From Altericroceibacterium indicum (lineage in GTDB: Bacteria > Pseudomonadota > Alphaproteobacteria > Sphingomonadales > Sphingomonadaceae): a DNA stretch of 64,000 bases. Shown one piece after another: positions 61,814 to 64,000 of this stretch (positions within the stretch are counted from its first letter, which is position 1; each line of letters starts with the position of its first letter). The DNA lies in assembly GCF_009828105.1 (NCBI RefSeq), contig NZ_WTYQ01000002.1, forward strand, positions 620,001 through 684,000, read 5' to 3'. The notes beneath the pieces are model-generated. The model saw only the letters and a program-made list of their open reading frames with translations. It was not told the DNA's origin and searched no databases. The translations under genes and the position numbers were made by a program.

Positions 61814-62814
61814 GCGAGAGTGAAGCAGCGAAGGTCGGCGTGATCGGTGCCGGTGCGTGGGGCACGGCGCTGGCCCAAATGCTCGCCTCCGATGGTCGCC
61901 ATGTGCTGCTCTGGGCACGAGATTGCACTCTGGTGGAAGAGATCAACCACCACCACACCAATGCAACCTATTTGCCTTCTGCCAAGCTTGCCGAAACAAT
62001 TCTGGCAACAGATGACATCACCCGGCTGGCCAATTGCGACATATTGCTAATGGTGACACCCGCCCAGAAAATGGGCGAAGTGCTGTCTTCCATGCCGCAT
62101 TTTCCGCAAGACATCGTGCTGTGCTCCAAAGGCATAGAAGCCGGCACCTTCCGCCTGATGAACGATGTAGCACGCGCCCTTGCCCCTGCGAGCGATATCG
62201 CGGTTCTTTCCGGACCGACCTTCGCACATGAAGTGGTCGCCGGGATGCCCACGGCTGTAACGCTGGCCTGCGGCGGCGGGGAAGCGCAATGGAACCGCAT
62301 TTCCAGCACGATCGCCCGGCCTCATTTTCGCCCCTATTACTCCGATGACCTTGCCGGTGCTGAAATTGGCGGCGCGGTGAAGAATGTTCTCGCCATTGCC
62401 TGCGGGGTGGTGGAAGGCCTCAAGCTGGGACAGAATGCCCGCGCCGCGCTCATCGCGCGTGGTTATGCTGAAATGATGCGGTTTGGCGAAGCTCTGGGGG
62501 CAGATCGCGACACATTAGCAGGCTTATGCGGGTTAGGAGACCTTGTGCTGACCTGCTCTTCCACGGCCAGCCGCAATTTCTCGCTCGGCAAGGCGCTTGG
62601 TGAAGGGCATAGCCCGGAAGAACTCATGACGGACCGCCGAACTGTGGCAGAAGGCGCCTATACGGCACCGGTTTTGCGTGAACTTGCCGGACAGCACAAT
62701 GTAGCTATGCCAATCACTGAAGCTGTCTGCCGCCTGCTTGAAGGTGGTGCAGCACGTGATCTGGCTTCCAGCCTTCTATCGCGCCCGCTGACTTCGGAAG
62801 GCCCATCCGCTTGA
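61810..62814 (+). CDS. gpsA: NAD(P)-dependent glycerol-3-phosphate dehydrogenase
   Basis: GpsA makes glycerol-3-phosphate for phospholipid synthesis. The 334-residue protein has the dinucleotide motif [16 protein letters not shown] (about 10-25), GPTFAHEV (about 135), the catalytic Lys in [13 protein letters not shown] (about 188) and [15 protein letters not shown]. It overlaps tsaD upstream and the flippase gene downstream by four bases, which indicates a tsaD-gpsA-flippase operon. Confidence 0.96.
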   Translation: MSESEAAKVGVIGAGAWGTALAQMLASDGRHVLLWARDCTLVEEINHHHTNATYLPSAKLAETILATDDITRLANCDILLMVTPAQKMGEVLSSMPHFPQDIVLCSKGIEAGTFRLMNDVARALAPASDIAVLSGPTFAHEVVAGMPTAVTLACGGGEAQWNRISSTIARPHFRPYYSDDLAGAEIGGAVKNVLAIACGVVEGLKLGQNARAALIARGYAEMMRFGEALGADRDTLAGLCGLGDLVLTCSSTASRNFSLGKALGEGHSPEELMTDRRTVAEGAYTAPVLRELAGQHNVAMPITEAVCRLLEGGAARDLASSLLSRPLTSEGPSA

Positions 62815-64000
62815 ACGAAAAACCAGCGCCTGTCACGGACTCCGGATCGAAGGATTCCGGCGATATTGCAGCTCTGGCAAAGGGCGGCCGGACGAATTTC
62901 TTCGGCTTTCTGTTGCGCCTTGTTGCGCGGTTGCCATTCCTGTTCATCGGTGGCCGTATGTATGGCGCGGATTCGCTGGGCCGTTTTGCTTCTGCGCTGA
63001 TCATTGTCGAACTGGTCGCCATGGTCTGCACCATCGGTGAAAAGCGCGGATTGGCACAGCGTTTATCCGAAAATGATTGTGACGAAGATGACCGCAGAGG
63101 CGGCGTTGCCTCCGGGGTCGTTTGCGACGGGATGCTGGCAGCTCTCATTCTGGGCAGTATTGCGGGCCTGTTCCTCTGGCTTGTGCCGGCACCGATGTTT
63201 CCCAGCGGCGAATATACGGAACTGGACAGGCTGCTTGTTCTTGCCATCCCAGCGCTGGCACTGACCGAAATCCTGTTGGCAGCCCAAGCCTATCGCTATG
63301 ACATCGCCACCACTGTCCGCTCACGTGCGGTGGTGGAGCCATGGACGATTTCGATCATGGCAGGCTTGCTGTTCTTCGTATTGCCGGAAGGCGGCTTGTC
63401 GCTGGCTTATCTCGCGTCGATCTATGCCGCATTGTTGACCGCTGCAATTCCTTTCCTGCGCCGCTATGGCCTGCCCCAAAACTGGTCGCCAAGTTTCACC
63501 AGAATGCGCGCCCTGACTGTTCGCGGTTTGCCGCTGACCGGAGCAGATACGATCGAATGGGGCACCCGCCGGCTCGACATTTTCATTCTCGGCCTGTTCG
63601 CCTCGCCTGCTGCGGTGGGCGTCTATTACGTTGCGCAACAAGTCGCCAGCCTGCCACAAAAACTCAAAACCAGCTTTGAGCCGATTCTGGGCCCGGTCAT
63701 TACCCGCAAGCTTAAAGAAAAAGACTATGCCGCGATTGCCCGGCAGGTCTGCCAGGTGGGCTTCTGGATCACCGCAGCACAGGCCGGCATAGCGCTTTCG
63801 CTTGGCATACCCGGCGAAGGGGTGATGGGCCTCGTCGGTCCGAATTTCGTTGGCGGAACCGGCGCACTGGGCTTCCTTCTAGCCGCCGAAGTGGTAGCCG
63901 CCACCGCCGTCGTTTCAGAAGCCGCGCTGGTTTATGTCGCCAGACTGCGCAATTTGTGGATTTCCATCGGCACCATTGTTTTGCAGGCGCTTCTCACTGT
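62811..64000 (+). CDS. Lipopolysaccharide/oligosaccharide flippase family protein (3' end outside window)
   Basis: The frame starts with TTG at 62811, overlapping the gpsA stop (TTGA), and is open to the right edge of the window. The 396 residues visible have many membrane helices (for example about 29-48, 105-126, 140-155, 175-215, 330-390). The segment ADTIEWGTRRLDIFILGLF matches the Wzx/MATE-like polysaccharide flippase fold. The function is inferred: it probably flips a lipid-linked glycan across the inner membrane. An in-frame ATG at 62958 would remove 49 residues, including a membrane helix. Confidence 0.75.
   Translation, partial: MNEKPAPVTDSGSKDSGDIAALAKGGRTNFFGFLLRLVARLPFLFIGGRMYGADSLGRFASALIIVELVAMVCTIGEKRGLAQRLSENDCDEDDRRGGVASGVVCDGMLAALILGSIAGLFLWLVPAPMFPSGEYTELDRLLVLAIPALALTEILLAAQAYRYDIATTVRSRAVVEPWTISIMAGLLFFVLPEGGLSLAYLASIYAALLTAAIPFLRRYGLPQNWSPSFTRMRALTVRGLPLTGADTIEWGTRRLDIFILGLFASPAAVGVYYVAQQVASLPQKLKTSFEPILGPVITRKLKEKDYAAIARQVCQVGFWITAAQAGIALSLGIPGEGVMGLVGPNFVGGTGALGFLLAAEVVAATAVVSEAALVYVARLRNLWISIGTIVLQALLT

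Noticed and set aside
1-64000. Mobile elements, prophage genes, CRISPR arrays, toxin-antitoxin pairs or riboswitches.
   Set aside because: I found no transposase or integrase motifs, no regularly spaced repeats and no recognisable riboswitch core; thiD and glmM have no leader that would hold one.

Overview
The window is chromosomal DNA of an alphaproteobacterium, most likely a sphingomonad of the Erythrobacteraceae type (Erythrobacter, Altererythrobacter or a relative). The basis is the PhyR-NepR-EcfG general stress response locus, a LOV-HWE histidine kinase like those of Erythrobacter litoralis, a crtY-crtI-crtB carotenoid operon, an alphaproteobacterial Mic60 gene beside hemC/hemD, and PHA metabolism genes. 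I see no insertion sequence, prophage, CRISPR array or attachment site. Gene density is high and many genes overlap by ATGA or TGATG.

Layout. 1-1600: end of a PHA synthase gene and a phasin. 1700-5200: clpS, the LPS exporter permeases lptF-lptG and two small lipoproteins. 5400-11350: general stress response island: an acetyltransferase-like protein, a single-domain response regulator, phyR, a CHASE-HWE sensor kinase, nepR (58 codons) and ecfG. A candidate small RNA lies in the 387-base gap before phyR on the minus strand. 11400-21900: housekeeping genes (AI-2E permease, sodB, a dicarboxylate/amino acid symporter, glmM, thiD, a LOG-family protein, tRNA-Gln, ppx, rlmE, a membrane cytochrome c, pheA). 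21900-29060: a seven-gene, fully overlapping operon DUF4129-DUF4350-MoxR-DUF58-SpoIIM-RDD ending in a class A beta-lactamase. 29070-46940: mixed metabolism, transport and envelope genes, including a GNAT-nitrilase fusion, a LOV kinase with its response regulator, a PEBP-SWIB pair, peptidase and amidohydrolase genes and a MipA/OmpV porin-like protein. 47180-51470: crtY-crtI-LOG-crtB. 51500-64000: an efflux pump, dinB, a DsbD-like reductase, a UbiH-type monooxygenase, a LysE exporter, Mic60-hemD-hemC, tsaD, gpsA and the start of a polysaccharide flippase gene.

The strongest unifying signal is regulatory. Six perfect sigma-EcfG promoter motifs (GGAAC, 16 or 17 bases, CGTT) stand in the correct orientation within about 30-130 bases of start codons: phyR, nepR-ecfG, the single-domain regulator at 6819, the LOV kinase operon, the PEBP-SWIB operon and the mipA-like gene. 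Near matches precede the candidate small RNA, the CHASE kinase and a small lipoprotein. About one perfect match would be expected by chance in 64 kb. The window therefore appears to hold the core of the general stress response together with feedback-controlled sensors (light and an unknown periplasmic signal), envelope targets and a previously unannotated small RNA.
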